Assembly (NCBI GenBank): GCA_032622095.1
Contig: CP136066.1
Coordinates: 195,414,816 to 195,478,815 of the forward strand
Direction of reading: 5' to 3'
From: Siphonodentalium dalli
Taxonomy: Eukaryota; Mollusca; Scaphopoda; Gadilida; Siphonodentaliidae
Length of the DNA: 64,000 nucleotides
A program made the translations under genes and the position numbers. Positions 36,501 to 47,876 of the stretch are shown piece by piece (the first letter of the stretch is position 1; each line of letters starts with the position of its first letter). The notes under the pieces are model-generated. The model saw nothing but the letters and a program-made list of their open reading frames with translations, did no database searches and had not been told where the DNA came from.

Positions 36501-38395
36501 GGCCAAAACAAATTGAATGCGTGTTTCCCGTAACCCGACCGACCGTCTTCAAAAACCCCCGACCCAAGTTCATTTTATTGGTTTTAAATAAAAAAAATCA
36601 ATCTATAAACCGACCGACCGCACTGTTAACCAAACTATGTACGCATGGTTCCATTTTATCCAGATGATTCACCTCGTGAGATACTAGTAAATGATATCTT
36701 TGATATATTTATATATTTTTCGCAAAGCCACATCGTCACTCTTCAAACGGAAAGTCAAATTACGACTGGACTCTATACCGGAAGATGACGAGTTATCATT
36801 CCTCTTCGCTGACCAGAAGCACGTGTTTGTGTATTTATAACATGGATGTTCATCGAGGAGGTTGATTCAAACCGAAATTCGAACAAGTTCTTTCCAACGA
36901 TGGCGGTCGCACATGGTGCGGCGGGATATTGTTTGTCGGTCTCCAGACTCCAATATAATTGGGATATTATGGGGCAGCCCTTATGGCCATTGATACCTAT
37001 GCCCATTGTGCAGGTCCCAATGAGGACGTAAAAACATCTCTGAAAAAACATTATTATTAATTGATTCAATGCAGGGCTGATACCTGTTGTGGCCAAGGCA
37101 GTGCCTGTTTCACGTTTATTAAAGTCATTTTAGTAAACTGTCTACTGTTATCTGTTTTATATGTTTCCCCTTAATATATCAGTTTTATCACCAATTTGTT
37201 GGTTGCTCTGGGTCACTGTATGGTGTTTGATGGTGGTCAGGTCGGGCACAGGTACATGTAGCTAAATTGAGCAAAATTTTATAGGTAGCTAAATTGAGCC
37301 AATTTTTTAATGTAATTTCAGTCTGTCCCTTCAGTTCAACGCCTAACTCGAAATATCGACACGCGCTTTTTATTTCATTAGTTAGACCGCACGTGAAGCT
37401 TCACAGAAACACATTCAGTACAACTAATTAAAACAGCCACGGTGCAAACAAAGGCGATTTGATTAACACTTTCATGAGATTGACTAAACTTTTTTTCGAA
37501 CTTACAAATTGTGTACCGGTACCGGTACATAAAACTGCCGCTTCTGCATGTGAATTTACCTGGATCATACTCATAGTTATGAAGGTTAACGACACGATGT
37601 TACAACGTCTTGTCTGATTGGATAAACCGCTGGCATCCATTTACGAGAAATATTTTCCCAAAGTGACTGGACTCCCATTCGGAGAGGAAGAAGTCAGAAG
37701 CACGAGCGGTCAATACATTCGTATTCTACTGTATAATTTTACGCATCGTTTACTATGTTTTCTATTTTGTCGTTATGGTTAAGCACGTGGCTTTCCATAC
37801 GTTCTAACCGGTGAAATTCAATTGGAATCCTACTTATAAAAACATAGCGAGAGACCGTTTTGAAGAGCCAATCAAAAATGTTTGTTTCATTTTAGCTTGG
37901 AATAAGATAAAAAAAAAATGGCGTGATGCAGCTGACACGGCAAAATTTACCAAATGAAAAGTCAACTAAAAACTATTTTCTCTTCCGAATTTTAACGAAA
38001 ACATATGGGTAAATCCTTATTAAGCAAATGTTACTTAAAATATATCAAGATTGTTGTGAGTAGATGAGCGGAAGGTATTTTTGTGAAGCTCAATGTTATG
38101 TTGATCAGTACAATTAAAATCTTGTGTCGATATTTCGAGTGAGGCGTTGAACTGAAGGGACAGCCTGAAAACACATTCAAAATGTAGCTGAATTTCAATA
38201 GCTACATGACCTCAAATGAGCTATTTAGCTCATTTGGCACATGTGCCTGACCTGGTGGTTAGGCATGGCCCACACGAGACCATAAAAAATAAAATAAAAA
38301 AATTAAATGAAAAAATTAAATAAAATGAAAAGCCTACCGCCCGCCCCTATTTTTTGGGTTCGTTACGGGAAACAAGCATTCAATTTGTTTTGGCC
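36501..38395. mobile_element. GGCCAAAA-ended Harbinger-like element, 1.9 kb
   Basis: The left end GGCCAAAACAAATTGAATGC and the right end are inverted matches over about 60 bp (both continue into TTTCCCGTAAC). TTA flanks both sides (36,498-36,500; 38,396-38,398). The 3-bp TTA duplication suggests PIF/Harbinger. No transposase is visible. The 107-aa minus frame at 36,773-37,096 has no recognisable domain. Another inverted-repeat element is nested inside (37,238-38,252). Confidence 0.7.
37238..38252. mobile_element. Nested element with ~130-bp inverted ends
   Basis: Bases 37,238-37,365 and about 38,118-38,252 are imperfect reverse complements. Shared words include CAGGTCGGGCACA/CAGGTCAGGCACA at the tips and GTCCCTTCAGTTCAACGCCT further in, then CGAAATATCGACAC. 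Non-coding inside. It lies wholly within the GGCCAAAA element, so it is probably younger. Confidence 0.7.
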
Positions 38396-38398
38396 TTA

Positions 38399-39687
38399 GC
38401 AACATTGTAGGCCTTAAGAATCGATGAGAATCACTGGTCAAATCAATTCTTGTACATGTAATTAATGATTCTTTTAAATTTTCAATGCTTTATGACTAAC
38501 TTGATTCAGCATTTGAGCCCTGGCTGCACTGACGGTGACACTGACAGTGACTGGGCCAGTGAGTGAGAGTGTGAGTGGGACTGAACTGAAGATAAGTGAA
38601 GTGACGGCAGAAGTCCATGTGTCGGGATTTCATGCAAACTTTAATGATTCATCGATTCATTATTATTATATTAATAAGATTAGATCTAAACAAATATTAT
38701 TAAATTAATTATACTAGTATATCAAATTATCAATTATTAATTTATGATGCAAATAATGGGTAAATTATTAAATACCTGTGAAATTCTCAACCAGATTTCC
38801 TCCAAGTCCAAGCCTAGATTATCCATGCACTGGGAAACATCTGTCACATTTTGTGATCGTCCATTGAACCGAAATCATGCGTTGCGTTAAAGAAGAAGGC
38901 CAGGAACTTTGAAGCAAACTGAACCAACATCAAAGTTCTCGCACCGAATTCCCTAGTTCGGTCATGAACGTAGTGCGTATCCTTCTGGAAGCAGCAATCT
39001 GCGAAAGCGGTCATGTTGACCTACGAATTCCCAATACGCGAAAATAGGCGAGCCGTAAATTTTTTCACAATGGTCACAACGCGATTATCTCGAGCTGTAG
39101 AATATCTCACTTCATCCGCGAATCGATACCTTGATTACATGTATATTTTCATCCATGATCGCTGACATTCAGTGCCAAATAAGACCAGAAAGGCAAACAT
39201 GTTGAACATTCAGAACAAGCTAGACGACATTGGTTAACATTGAATTTCGCTGAAAATGAAATCATCGAACTTGAAGAATATCATACCGGCAGGTGCTCAA
39301 AGATACTAGCTTTGAACTTAACTGCACACCGACATTGAACTTTAAGCGAAAGTTGCCTTGTCAAAAAATTGAAGGGCTAACTTGTATATTTCATTATAGC
39401 TCTTTTCTTTGAAAAATACAGAAAACAATTTCATTTAGCGGGTTTATAATTCCACCACGAATACAGCGATTGCAAAAAACAAGAAATGCACACCGTCACT
39501 ACAAAATAAAACGACGTTATTTTTTTTACGTCGCGAAATATACAAATCTCCAAAACGTCATTTTTCGGAGCCGTAAATATCAAATTTGGTGGACATTCAT
39601 GATTATTGTTTTATTATTTCATGTTCTCTGAACCACACTGAACAAAACGACAAAAATGGTTGGGTATTAATAGAGCAGCAACATTGT
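38399..39687. other. No gene seen
   Basis: AT-rich non-coding sequence. CTGACGGTGACACTGACAGT-type repeats near 38,525-38,585. Confidence 0.5.
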
Positions 39688-39780
39688 TGGCAGTTGGGGT
39701 ACCGAAATTCGGTACCCCAACTGCCGCCATATCAAAAAGCGGTCAGTTGGGGTACCGATCGGTACCCCAACTGACCACTA

Positions 39781-39824
<44 letters not shown>

Positions 39825-39836
39825 TATATATATACG
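39688..39836. repeat. Two adjacent perfect palindromes followed by (TA)n
   Basis: GGCAGTTGGGGTACCGAA is mirrored exactly around one A (37 bp). About 20 bp on, a 36-bp palindrome begins GGTCAGTTGGGGTACCGA. A TA microsatellite follows (39,779-39,836) and marks the left edge of duplication block A. Confidence 0.9.
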
Positions 39837-40159
39837 ATCGACGCAGTTATCAGTATTATGGGCACGTATGCATATACAGATATTTTTGGCTCGAACACTG
39901 CAATCGTATCGTTGTGTACAGACGAAAAAACAGCACTCTATTACTATAATCTCACATGCTGACGTGTTATGTTCCAATGTGGTAGATACCCCCCTGGTAT
40001 GCAAGTAAGCTTCACGCCTCTATCGACAAGGAAATTAATTACGTGTGATTTATAAGCACTATGCAAATGCGTGTTTGTTTGGGTGGGTGAATAGAACTCC
40101 TTCTCTGTTAGAGGTCTCCGTGTGAGCTCATTCTACATAACGTCCAAGCTGCTGTTTTC

Positions 40160-40525
40160 GTGCATGATTGGTATTATATGCGCTTAATAGAATCATTCAC
40201 CGACATGTTTACCAAACGCAAAACGGGACCAGACACCCGGCACCCACTATTTTTAAAAACACCAAGAACATCTTGGTCCCAACAACTACTATTTCATTCT
40301 TATCCAACTTTTTGGAACAACTTTGATAACGAATTTACATCATACCAAACCAGACACATATTCAAACGGCGTTTACATACAATTGTATTAAAAAATATTT
40401 TGCAATCATTAAATTCAACAATCAAAGATGTCCCGACTATGTGGTATAGCTCGGTCAATAGAGTGACCTCCCCTACATCGCAATTCACAACCTCACTCAG
40501 GACATTCCTACTCGACTTTCAATGA
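40160..40525 (+). pseudogene. Non-LTR retrotransposon C-terminal remnant (block A)
   Basis: A 121-aa open frame, identical in protein to 52,199-52,564. LKTPRTSWSQQLLFHSYPTF, then WNNFDNEF and HIFKRRLHTIV, resembles the R-(A)-P-x-x-WN-x-L...FK-x-x-L C-terminal signature of CR1/Jockey-type ORF2 proteins. No reverse-transcriptase core remains. Downstream, an ATCCT microsatellite tail (3 units near 41,200 here, 4 in block B) fits the 3' end of such an element. The H1 element at 40,782 is inserted in its 3' region. Confidence 0.55.
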
Positions 40526-40781
40526 ACATCCCACTGACAAGAAAGAGACAAACCATCGAGTAACCCATAATCGATTTATCTATACGTATACCCTTCATGC
40601 ATATAATCCATTTAAATGCAACCATTATGTGATACATACTTATATAGCCGTGCATTGTACAATAACTCCGCCTATCGTAACATCTATTCATCTTCAAGGG
40701 GTGGCTATAAGTCAGTCTAGCCTGACTATGCCACCCCCTCAAATATACAACACAATATTTGTAAAATGTATTATGTATTAA

Positions 40782-41171
40782 CCCTTTACCCAACAAAACG
40801 GCCAAAACCGGCCAAATAAAGCTTCAACAGCCTAAAATATCTTCGGTCTGTCTCAATAGAACCATACAAATATGGATATCATTGGAACCGGCTCCTTGGC
40901 CACATTGTGATAGTTACAGTTATGCCCTGTGCCAATGCATTCTCTTATATATGCGAGTCGACCATAGGTCGCCTCGCATATATAAGAGAATGCATTGGCC
41001 TAAAAAAAGTTTTTTTAACACTTTTTACCATTTTTTCTTACATTCTTTAACAATTTTATAATTTTTAATGTGTTAAGCCAATGCATTCTCTTATATATGC
41101 GAGGCGACCCATGGTCGACTCGCATATATAAGAGAATGCATTGGCACAGGGCCCTTCTGTTGGGTAAAGGG
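40782..41171 (+). mobile_element. Family H1 hairpin element, copy 4 (block A)
   Basis: Flanked by TTAA (40,778-40,781; 41,172-41,175). Present at the same place in block B, so it was inserted before the duplication. Sits in the 3' part of the retrotransposon remnant. Confidence 0.85.
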
Positions 41172-41676
41172 TTAATATGTGTATATTGAAATACAATATC
41201 CTATCCTATCCTAAATAGGGAGGCATACACGTTATAGATCACGAATGTTGACTTGTGGTATAGAGCATGGTATAAAGTGCCCATTCGGAAGATAGAAGTT
41301 CGAGGTAGAACAAATGAACTGGGTTTTAATGTCACTTCTAATTCCTTCATTCATAGGTTTCAAAGGTCCATTTTAATTTACGATTGACATTTGAATCAAG
41401 TCCACAATGTTTCCGAATCCTTAGTTGGCATCGGCAGAGTCTATTGATCGGACATGGCTCATTCGAGCTTCCAAATTTTTTCTACGTAATTTGTAGGAGG
41501 TATAAAATACAGGTTGACAAATACAAATATTGATATACTGACAATATTGCTGCTCCCTGAGCTGATGTTTTGCGACATCCGCGAAATTGATGTGCGCTTG
41601 CTATGGGAGCAATAATTAGTGTTTGAGCAAGGAATACTGAGTCCTCTCAGTAGCGAATCATTTGCAGAAAACTATA

Positions 41677-42188
41677 GACGGCAGTGTATATTAATTATTC
41701 TATTGTGACCCACAATTTGTGAGTTGTTTTAAATCAAACCACAATTAGACTATCAAAACATTGTGTGACTTCTATAGTGAGAGGGTTTCATGACTCCATC
41801 TTTGAAGTTTTAATTTAGAACATGTATTCATGAAACTACTAACATAGAAGGAAAATATGAGGATAATGACCCCATCTGTAGAACACTAGTCAAGTAAGTT
41901 AGTAACCAAGTGTTTTACCTAATACTATTAACATATCATAGTCATGTCACATTTCAGATACAAATGCTGATAATGTGTTAACTTGGTTGTTATATTGGTC
42001 TGTATTTTTGGAATGTAATTGAAAATGTAATTGAAATTAAACCCCTTTTCTCAATGTAATTAATTACATTCAATTACATGTCATTGAAAAAACCTTCAAT
42101 TACAAATTACATCCAATTACTTGGGAAAATGTAATTAATTACATTCAATTACAATTACAAATTACGATTACCCCAACCCTGGACGGCA
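41677..42188. mobile_element. 505-bp insertion specific to block A
   Basis: Block B reads straight through a single GACGGCA. Block A has GACGGCA at 41,677-41,683 and again at 42,182-42,188, with 498 bp between. The inserted DNA can be read as CAGTG...CCCTG (the CAGNG ends of hAT elements). Its right half is rich in TGTAATTAATTACA words, common in hAT-derived MITEs. The duplication length (5-7 bp rather than 8) does not fit hAT cleanly, so the superfamily is open. Confidence 0.75.
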
Positions 42189-43654
42189 CATCTTCAAACG
42201 TGCATTTTGAAGAATTCCATAACCATAACTTGGATCCAACAGACTTTGGTTTTACCAAAGATAAACGCTCAAAGTCCCTTCTACTACTGAGAGTCCCAAC
42301 GGGTGTACAATTGGCACCGGATACAATTCTGCGAATTACAATATAGAATGCTCGTGCTCAAGTCACCATTCATGCATAACAGATCGGTGCAGCTGAAGCG
42401 CATCTAAATTTACATGCACTATGTTTTGCTCCTTTCATGGAACAATTGAATGCTGCAGCGAACAAACACGCTTGTGTACAAAGATAAATTAGCCCACAGC
42501 GATGATTGAGACTTCCATAGAAGGTGGGCACATTTGTGACAATCTGTTCGAATACACATCTCTCGCGATTCCGATGCGTATAGTTGTCCAAATGAAGATT
42601 AATGGTGATTATGCAGTCGGTCTTCTGTGGCATCGAATTTCACATTATGAGAATAATTGATGCGGAAATTAAGTGAAAACTTAATTGTTTTCTTATTCCA
42701 AGCGGCCATCTTGGTGGCCATCTTTCAAGCAATAAGCAAACATTTATCTAAAAGATAGGCTAATGGGTCTGGAAAATATAATAGTTGTAATAATGCTAAG
42801 TTTTATATCTTTTCCGCCATTCTATTGGTGTAACGGCCCGTTTATTACGAAAAGGCGACCATTTTGACAACCAGCTTTATTTTTCTCAGATTTCTCTAAT
42901 TCCTCAGGGTTACCGGCGTTTCAGCCGGTGGAATCTTTAGCATAAAACCCTACACCACAAGTATCCGATGAGAAAAAACTATATATGCTAAAACACGCAT
43001 TTGTTTCTTAGGGCCGGATTAGGTGCACACAGAAATTTCAAGGTACCCCCGAATGGGAAAAAAAATGGAAAATGTCAACCCAACGGGATGGGGATGAATA
43101 TATTCACAGTTGGAATTTCAGTTTTCAAGTGAGATGGTGCAGTTGAATATTCCAAGTGGGACTTTATACGCTAAAACGCGCATATGTTTCTTATAGGCCG
43201 GACTATTACTGAAATGTGTGTTAATAACACGGCTTATATCATGCTTCTAGTTAAATAGTCCAGGCAAATAATGACATAGATGTCGCCTGGAGAGAGATAC
43301 AACATTTGTGTTCAGCATAAACATAAATTTAACTTTGGGAATCCGCATGTTGGAAATGGCAGATAGGCGGACGTTTTGCTCACCGCGTGTTTTCACTGAG
43401 GCACCCATGAAAAAATCGGTATTTAAAAAAAAAATAAAGCCGACATATTTGACAGATTATATTCACACCTTTTGAGAAGAGATATTCGTCCAATGTTGAT
43501 ACCAAGAGTAAAGTAATACATGTAACCATTGATTCTCGGAGTGATATTTTGTGACTAATTTTTAGGGTGAGACGAATATGACGATTCACGCAAAGCCTGA
43601 TACCACTTACCTTTTGGGGTGGGTTGATATTTCTTCCTTTGATAATATATAATA

Positions 43655-44042
43655 CTAGCCGATGAGCCCGACGTTGTCCGGGCTATTCAAAAACCAAATT
43701 TCAAGTCGATAGCTCTACCCGTTTCCGAGATCTGGTCTGCGAATGCGCGAAGCTGGCGTCGCACGGGCTCGGCGGCCCGATAACATTCGTATCCGGGGCA
43801 AGATACATTCACATACCAAATTTCAAGTCGATAGCTCCACCCGTTTCCGAGATCTCGTCTGCGCATGCGCTGCACGGGCGTCGCACGGGCTCGCCAATAC
43901 GACAACGACGACCGCCTGGTCAAACTACACACACGTACCAAGTTTCGTCCCGATCGGTCGAGAATCGTAGATTTGTATCAATGACAGACAGACATACAGA
44001 CATACAGACAGACAGACAGAGGTCTTCAAAATATATATGAGA
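43655..44042 (-). mobile_element. Non-autonomous Helitron, unit 1 of a head-to-tail pair
   Basis: On the minus strand it starts TCATATATATTTTGAAGACC directly after unit 2. It continues with a TCTG microsatellite and core GAAACTTGGTACGTGTGTGT, and ends with a hairpin (GCCC/GGGC and GAC/GTC, one bulge), TCATCGG and CTAG. T follows the CTAG. No RepHel protein is encoded. Arg-rich frames here (MREAGVARARRPD type) are repeat translations. It is missing from block B, which gives the exact empty site. Confidence 0.85.
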
Positions 44043-44544
44043 CTAGCCGATGAGCCCGACGTTGTCCGGGCTATTCAAAAACCAAATTTCAAGTCGATAG
44101 CTCTACCCGTTTCCGAGATCTGGTCTGCGCATGCGCGAAGCTGGCGTCGCACGGGCTCGGCGACCCGATAAAATTCGTATCCGGGGCGAGATACATTCAC
44201 ATAGCAAATTTCAAGTCGATAGCTCCACCCGTTTCCGAGATCTCGTCTGCGCATGCGCGAAGCTGATGTCGCACGGGCTCGGCGACCCGATAAAATTCGT
44301 ATCCGGGGCAAGATACATTCACATAGCAAATTTCAAGTCGATAGCTCCACCCGTTTCCGAGATCTCGTCTGCGCATGCGCGAAGCGGGCGCCGCACGGGC
44401 TCGCCAATACGACAACGTTCACCGCCTGGTCAAACTACACACACGTACCAAGTTTTGTCCCGATCGGTCGAGAATCGTAGATTTGTATTAATGACAGACA
44501 GACAAACAAACATACAGACAGAGGTCTTCAAAATATATTATAGA
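44043..44544 (-). mobile_element. Non-autonomous Helitron, unit 2 of a head-to-tail pair
   Basis: On the minus strand it begins A|TCTATAATATATTTTGAAG and ends CTAG, followed with no spacer by unit 1. It carries one more ~125-bp internal monomer than unit 1 (CGCATGCGC, CCGAGATCTC... words). Helitrons insert between A and T without target duplication, and that is what the empty site in block B (…AATA|TGGCC…) shows. Confidence 0.85.
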
Positions 44545-45353
44545 TGGCCAACCGCGATAAATGATATATTAAAACGTAGCTAATTCGCAGTAGTTCCTAT
44601 CGTATAAAATAATTGGCCCTAACCATCTTACTTTAGGTTTTATAATAAACGAAAGACAACGCTTTGCGTGTATCGTCATATTCTTCTCGCCCAAACAATC
44701 TGTAGTGATAGCCACATGGTTACATGTATGTCATTACTCTGGCCAATAAGCCAAAAAGATCACTTTGGATAATTCACGTTTCGCTTTAATATTTTGTTGT
44801 TGTTTGGCAATCGTGTCACACACTCACACACGTATGTTTATTTCAGTATACCTCCATTTATGGAGAAGTATGCGACATCTCCCCTTCACTTAGACACCAT
44901 ATAATCCTCATACGCCACCTCCGTGGTGGATATATGACAGTTGTATCATAAGGACACCATACCATAGGAGGTGGCAACGAAACGTTATGATGAACGATAT
45001 CTACATCGACACCATTAAAGACATATTAAGCACTTGTTCGGGTACGTGAAACTGGTAAATTAGTATTAAACCACCATGCCAACTAGGGGAATGTAGCATT
45101 CTACTAACATAGCCGGAACTATGCTCAAATATATTAAATATTTACTTCTATATTCGGGACGCAACTATCGGCGATAAACTTACGAAAACGATATCGCCAT
45201 GAAGAGTCACTGCATTTCATTAATATATAATAATTACGGTGTGTGTGGCCAATTTAGATATAATATTTGTAAAATATAACTACTTTGAGGAAGATTATTC
45301 ACCACTTCTATTTGATCACCCTACTGGAATGTTTAACATCACTTTAAACGCCA

Positions 45354-45393
45354 TATAAGATTGGCTTTGACGAAATAGTTGAGGCAGTCAGTT
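45354..45393 (+). promoter_or_regulatory. Possible TATA box and initiator of the receptor gene, copy A
   Basis: TATAAG at 45,354 is followed about 34 bp on by TCAGTT at 45,388, an initiator-like word. Both are kept in block B, but the blocks are so similar that this is no independent support. The start codon is about 350 bp downstream, leaving a long 5' leader with a short upstream frame (45,477-45,680). Confidence 0.2.
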
Positions 45394-45741
45394 TGTTCAA
45401 TACACCTGCTAATGGATCGTAGTGAGATACAACAAAACGATAGATAATTAGTCTATACAGCAGTTGCATCCACTGTTTGCAGAAAGCTTTCACACATCCG
45501 TGTCGGAAGTCAAATAAAAATCCTTTTAGCAGATTGCACCTGTCGCTATGCCAGACCAGGAATCAGAACAAACCCATTTCATTTTTATCCTGGAAACTCG
45601 CGACAAGGATTGTTTTCTTATCGCCTCTCAGTGAGCGAATGTTAACTTCCTCGCGGATTCCTTGCCGCAACTCTGGTTGACAGTCAGCAGTGAAGGTTTC
45701 TCGTTTCATATAGATGCTGTTTTGGTGAACATCCCTGTAGA

Positions 45742-46962
45742 ATGGAGATCATTGTCTTAAGGGGTTCATTCGTTTGTTTCTATATTCTGAGTTATGCCAC
45801 TGTGAGTTCAGCATCAGATACTAGCATGGTCAAGGTACTACATGACAACATAACATCTAACTACTCACCCGATCTTCGTCCTGCGCGATTCGGGAATGAG
45901 ACGATCTACGTCGATGTGACATTCGACTTGGTGGCAATCACTAAATTGGACGATATTACTCAGTCAATGTGGTCGACTGCGTACTTAACGGTGGCATGGA
46001 CTGACGAACTGCTTACATGGGACCCGCAATATTTCAACGGAATAAATAGTCTCAAAATTCCAGGCAAGAACGTGTGGAAGCCACCTCTCATTCTAGCGAA
46101 TGTCCTCGACGAGTCAGTAGACATTTCTCACAGCTTTCTTCCTGTAACTCTGCTTCACGACGGCAAGATATTCTGGGTTCCTGGAGAAGCTTTCAAAAGC
46201 AAATGCGTCATCGATGTGACGTCATTTCCGTATGATAAACACGATTGCAATCTGATAATCTCGCTATACATGCACATGCCAGAAGAGGTGGCGATCCGAA
46301 ACCTTGCTATAGGCAGGGAGTATTTCCATCCAAATGGAATATGGAAACTTACCAACTTAAGTATATCTAAAATATTGGACACGGGTATTCAGCTCATACA
46401 TGTTTCAGTGAGTGTCGAGAGGTTATCAAAGTTCATGGAGGTGACATTAATTGCGCCAGTAATTCTACTAAACATACTGAACGTTGGCGTTTTCATGATA
46501 CCGTCGGATTCGGGGGAGAAAATCTCCTTTGCCGTTACATCGTGGCTTACGTTCGCAGTTTACATGAGTTTCATATCTGGTTACCTACCGGAAGGTGGCA
46601 CAAATGTCTGCAACCTGTCGAAGTTTCTGTTGGTTATGCTTGTACAAAGTTCGATTGTTGTCATGGCGACAATTTTGACAGTTTACGTTCACAACATAGC
46701 CGGAGATATCCCCGCTTGTTTAAGCGTCTTGATGCCTTGTTCACGAAAATGCCACAACAAGGTTGCGTCCAAGGGAAACAACATAGAACTGACGTCAGAA
46801 AACCAGGAACGTTCACATGAGAGTGGTGACTGTAACCGTAGTATCCGTATCAACACGTGGAAAGATGTCAGCTCCAAGATGGACGTGATGTTCTTCGTGG
46901 TTATTCTTGTCACTTCTATAGCTCTTAATGTCAGTTTTAATCCGATGTGTGTAGCTACTTGA
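45742..46962 (+). CDS. Cys-loop ligand-gated ion channel subunit, nicotinic-receptor-like, copy A
   Basis: A complete 406-aa subunit in one exon. Residues 1-24 look like a signal peptide. The ligand-binding domain follows, with WTDELLTWDP at 86-95, the Cys-loop C155-x13-C169 containing FPYD, and N-glycosylation sites at N36, N52 and N205. Four membrane segments lie at about 232-254, 258-282, 294-316 and 380-399. M2 keeps Glu259-Lys260 and the 9' leucine (L269), pointing to a cation channel. The M3-M4 loop is short (~63 aa). Odd points: the WxPD motif is WKPP (112-115), LYN is LAN, and loop C has no vicinal cysteines, so it is non-alpha or binds something other than acetylcholine. Start chosen at the ATG preceding the signal peptide; an upstream ATG is out of frame here. 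The membrane partner subunits are unknown. A retrocopy origin could explain the lack of introns. Confidence 0.9.
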   Translation: MEIIVLRGSFVCFYILSYATVSSASDTSMVKVLHDNITSNYSPDLRPARFGNETIYVDVTFDLVAITKLDDITQSMWSTAYLTVAWTDELLTWDPQYFNGINSLKIPGKNVWKPPLILANVLDESVDISHSFLPVTLLHDGKIFWVPGEAFKSKCVIDVTSFPYDKHDCNLIISLYMHMPEEVAIRNLAIGREYFHPNGIWKLTNLSISKILDTGIQLIHVSVSVERLSKFMEVTLIAPVILLNILNVGVFMIPSDSGEKISFAVTSWLTFAVYMSFISGYLPEGGTNVCNLSKFLLVMLVQSSIVVMATILTVYVHNIAGDIPACLSVLMPCSRKCHNKVASKGNNIELTSENQERSHESGDCNRSIRINTWKDVSSKMDVMFFVVILVTSIALNVSFNPMCVAT

Positions 46963-47092
46963 CATTCCTTTATCCACGTTGATGTCTGGTTGACACGACG
47001 ATTGGATTTCTGAAATAGTTTCTTCAAACTTCTTCATTTCGCCACAATTTTGACCACTCATATTTCAAGCCTGAAAACAAAATGAACTGAAA

Positions 47093-47098
47093 AATAAA
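47093..47098 (+). terminator. Polyadenylation signal AATAAA, copy A
   Basis: AATAAA 131 bp after the stop codon, conserved at the same distance in copy B. The first good signal downstream. Confidence 0.4.
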
Positions 47099-47394
47099 TT
47101 GAATATGATTTTGATCAGTTTCGGACTTTAATTTCTTCATATGCTAGGGTACGTTTACACACTTGCTATTTTGCCTGGCATTTGTTCAGGCATTTCGATA
47201 CAGAAGGCGATAATGTTCCAGAAAACTAATGCAACAATGCTTAAAAAATGCATCTGTTCCGCAGCTAACTATTTGAGAAGTAAAAACCATCTTCCACATG
47301 TAGTGATGCTAATGAAATGTGCTTTAAATACCAGGCATGCAGTTATCTCGCAAGAATTCATCATACCTGTATTTGCAGGCAAATGTGGAACTAC

Positions 47395-47849
47395 AGACCC
47401 TGTACCAATGCATTCTCTTATTTACGCGAGTCAACCACAGGTCGCCTCGCATATATAAGAGAATGTATTGGCCTAACAAATTTTAAATATTTTTTCATTA
47501 TTGTTAAAAAATGTAAGAAAAATTAAAAAAACATTGTTAAAAAATATTAGAAAAAATGATAACAATGATAAGACTGTTAAAAAATATATGAATATGAAAT
47601 GATATAAATTGATATAGAATTTAAGAAAAAATTATAAAAAATGACAAAAATTGTTAAAGAATGGAAGAAAAAATGATAAAAAATTGTTAAAGAATGTAAG
47701 AAAAATTTCAAAAAATATGATAAAAAATTGTTAGGCCAATGCATTATCTTATATATGGGAGCCGACCTATGGTCCACGTGCATATATAAGAGAATGCATT
47801 GGCACAGGTTCTTTAATGTTGCACCAGCGCAGCTCCCGTCATGAAAGGG
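47395..47849 (+). mobile_element. Family H2 hairpin element, copy 2 (block A)
   Basis: Contains both CCAATGCATT-type self-palindromes and the TAAAAATTGTTAAAGAATGT spacer. The right end is AGCTCCCGTCATGAAAGGG followed by TTAA (47,850-47,853). The left end has lost its inverted terminus. Its partner in block B is split by the LINE. Confidence 0.75.
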
Positions 47850-47876
47850 TTAATGCATGTTGCATGCATATTTTGG

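Larger units (their letters stand above)
39826..47876 (+). repeat. Segmental duplication block A
   Basis: Direct duplicate of 51,858-62,280 at roughly 98-99% where I compared it. Shared order: retrotransposon 3' end, H1 element, non-coding stretch, receptor gene, H2 element. Block A alone has the 505-bp insertion (41,684-42,188) and the Helitron pair (43,655-44,544). Removing these brings the start-to-gene spacing (5,916 bp) to block B's 4,519 bp within 2-3 bp. Stretches of A outside the listed features show no gene. Confidence 0.95.

Noticed and set aside
42370-42633. 87-aa minus-strand frame in block A
   Set aside because: Frameshifted in block B by a small indel while the neighbouring gene is intact, so not under coding constraint.
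43655-43690. Hammerhead ribozyme suggested by CCGATGAG plus a stem
   Set aside because: The core needs CTGATGA and GAAA after stem II; here the first is CCGATGA and the second is absent. The stem is better explained as the Helitron 3' hairpin.
43743-44583. Arg-rich frames such as MREAGVARARRPD...
   Set aside because: They repeat with the ~125-bp Helitron monomers and occur on both strands.
45477-45680. 67-aa frame upstream of both receptor copies
   Set aside because: Kept open in both copies only because the blocks are so similar; of about three differences two change residues. More likely 5' leader; no domain.
47141-47458. 105-aa frame downstream of the receptor gene
   Set aside because: Diverges by frameshift in block B and runs into the H2 hairpin element.
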